A stretch of 7,528 nucleotides of DNA from contig JAGWKW010000056.1 in assembly GCA_028865155.1 (NCBI GenBank), forward strand, positions 1 to 7,528, in the 5' to 3' direction. Positions 6,431 to 7,528 of the stretch are shown here, piece after piece. How positions within the stretch are numbered: position 1 is the first letter of the stretch; each line of letters starts with the position of its first letter. A model generated the notes under the pieces. The model was not told the DNA's origin. It made no database searches and saw nothing but the letters and a program-made list of their open reading frames with translations. Source of the DNA: Alphaproteobacteria bacterium. GTDB lineage: Bacteria > Pseudomonadota > Alphaproteobacteria > UBA9219. The translations under genes and the position numbers were made by a program.

Positions 6431-6434
6431 GAGG
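6431..6434 (+). promoter_or_regulatory. Ribosome binding site for the GTG start of trmFO
   Basis: GAGG, in the context AAAAGAGG, lies eight bases before the GTG at 6443. It supports a GTG start where no ATG gives the expected flavin-binding N-terminus ([14 protein letters not shown]). Confidence 0.6.
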
Positions 6435-6442
6435 TTTATCGC

Positions 6443-7528
6443 GTGGATCCCATTCATATCATCGGCGGCGGGCTTGCGGGCAGCGAGGCGGCCTGGCAGG
6501 CGGCGCAGGCAGGCGCGCCCGTCATTTTGCATGAAATGCGGCCCGTCAAAGGCACGGAGGCGCATCAGACAGATTCCTGTGCCGAGCTGGTTTGCTCAAA
6601 CTCATTTCGTTCCGACGACAGCGACTATAACGCCGTCGGGTTGCTGCATGACGAGATGCGGCGGTGCGGCTCGCTGATTATGGAGGCCGCCGGAAAAAAT
6701 CAGGTTCCGGCGGGCGGCGCACTGGCCGTCGACCGGCATGGGTTTTCGGCGGCCGTGACTAAGGCGTTGGAAGAGCATCCGCTGATTACGATTGCGCGCG
6801 AGGAAGTGACCGCCCTGCCCGGTACGGAATGGAGCAATGTCATTGTTGCGACGGGGCCGTTGACGTCCGGGTCTTTGGCGGAATCCATTCGCGCGGCGAC
6901 GGGGATGGAATCCTTGGCGTTTTTCGATGCCATCGCGCCCATCGTTCATCGCGAAAGCGTCGATATGAGCAAGGCATGGATGCAGTCGCGTTACGACAAG
7001 GTCGGGCCCGGCGGCACGGGGTCGGATTACATCAATTGCGCGATGGACAAGGAACAGTATGAAGCCTTCGTGCGCGAGCTGATCGCCGCGCCCAAGACCG
7101 AGTTCAAGGAATGGGAAAAGAACACGCCCTATTTCGACGGCTGCCTGCCGATCGAGGTTATGGCCGAGCGCGGCATCGACACGTTGCGCCACGGGCCGAT
7201 GAAGCCGGTCGGCTTGACCAATTCGCATACGGCTCCGGTGGAGGAGGCCGCAGTCGCGGTTGTGAGCGACGCGCAAGGCGCGGCGGTCACAGAGCAGTCG
7301 CGGCCAAAAAAATTCAGACGCTCTTATGCCGTCGTGCAGTTGCGGCAGGATAATGCGCTTGGCACCTTGTATAATCTGGTCGGGTTTCAGACCAAGATGA
7401 AATATGCCGACCAGGCGCGCGTGTTTCGCATGATCCCCGGTTTGGAAAATGCCGAATTCGCGCGGCTCGGCGGGCTGCACCGCAATACGTTTTTGAACAG
7501 CCCGCGTTTGCTCGATGCGCAGTTGAAG
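6443..7528 (+). CDS. trmFO: tRNA (uracil-54-C5)-methyltransferase TrmFO, folate/FAD-dependent, 3' end off the window
   Basis: From the GTG at 6443 the frame is open for 362 codons to the window edge (family about 440-480 residues), so the C-terminus is missing. TrmFO makes ribothymidine at U54 of tRNA using methylenetetrahydrofolate as carbon donor and FADH2. Seen: the FAD-binding motif [14 protein letters not shown] (6-19), HEMRP (30-34), [10 protein letters not shown] (49-58, with Cys51), [38 protein letters not shown] (233-244, with Cys234), GPMKPVGL (251-258), [19 protein letters not shown] (from 295) and the [11 protein letters not shown] segment near the edge. The two cysteines match those reported as catalytic in the Bacillus enzyme. 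Between GPMKPVGL and [10 protein letters not shown] there are 36 residues (259-294), clearly more than the roughly 9-12 I recall for relatives; the extra stretch is Ala/Val/Glu-rich and stays in frame. The gene is divergent from tatD. Confidence 0.97.
   Translation, partial: MDPIHIIGGGLAGSEAAWQAAQAGAPVILHEMRPVKGTEAHQTDSCAELVCSNSFRSDDSDYNAVGLLHDEMRRCGSLIMEAAGKNQVPAGGALAVDRHGFSAAVTKALEEHPLITIAREEVTALPGTEWSNVIVATGPLTSGSLAESIRAATGMESLAFFDAIAPIVHRESVDMSKAWMQSRYDKVGPGGTGSDYINCAMDKEQYEAFVRELIAAPKTEFKEWEKNTPYFDGCLPIEVMAERGIDTLRHGPMKPVGLTNSHTAPVEEAAVAVVSDAQGAAVTEQSRPKKFRRSYAVVQLRQDNALGTLYNLVGFQTKMKYADQARVFRMIPGLENAEFARLGGLHRNTFLNSPRLLDAQLK

Noticed and set aside
6602..7480. 292-codon minus-strand open frame over trmFO
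   Set aside because: Shadow of trmFO, whose family motifs fill the plus strand throughout.

Overview
The window is high-GC, tightly packed bacterial chromosome that looks like an alphaproteobacterium, probably an uncultured lineage. This assignment is an inference from the style of TrmFO, TyrRS and the TatD/metallo-hydrolase pair and from codon usage; no rRNA is present to confirm it. No tRNA, rRNA, CRISPR array, transposase or phage gene was found.

Layout. (1) 1-632, minus: the N-terminal part of anmK (peptidoglycan recycling), running off the left edge. (2) 695-2539, plus: tyrS followed after 3 bases by a compact MTA/SAH-nucleosidase-like gene, an apparent two-gene operon divergent from anmK. 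(3) 2540-2749: not empty spacer but a decayed second copy of the end of a tyrS gene (the RNA-binding S4 domain), with an in-frame stop and frameshifts. (4) 2736-4751, minus: three uncharacterised genes in the order 4751->4338, 4188->3688, 3554->2736. The last two are paralogues of each other and belong to a family I do not recognise; the first is a small charged helical protein. In sampled rows this block is poorer in GC (about 42-48%) than the flanking housekeeping genes (about 65% in one tyrS row). (5) 4867-6395, minus: tatD and a PhnP-like metallo-beta-lactamase-fold hydrolase, overlapping by ATGA. (6) 6443-7528, plus: trmFO from a GTG start, divergent from tatD and running off the right edge.

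How it fits together. The flanks are housekeeping: tRNA charging (TyrRS), tRNA U54 methylation (TrmFO), SAM by-product salvage, cell-wall recycling and conserved hydrolases. The middle (2540-4866) is an accessory pocket: a tyrS relic plus three unknown genes. The parts most worth a second look are the relic, the paralogous pair with its YEF...NGW...SNLP...IDVV signature, and an extra segment inside TrmFO. I see no evidence of a complete known defence, secretion or mobile system.
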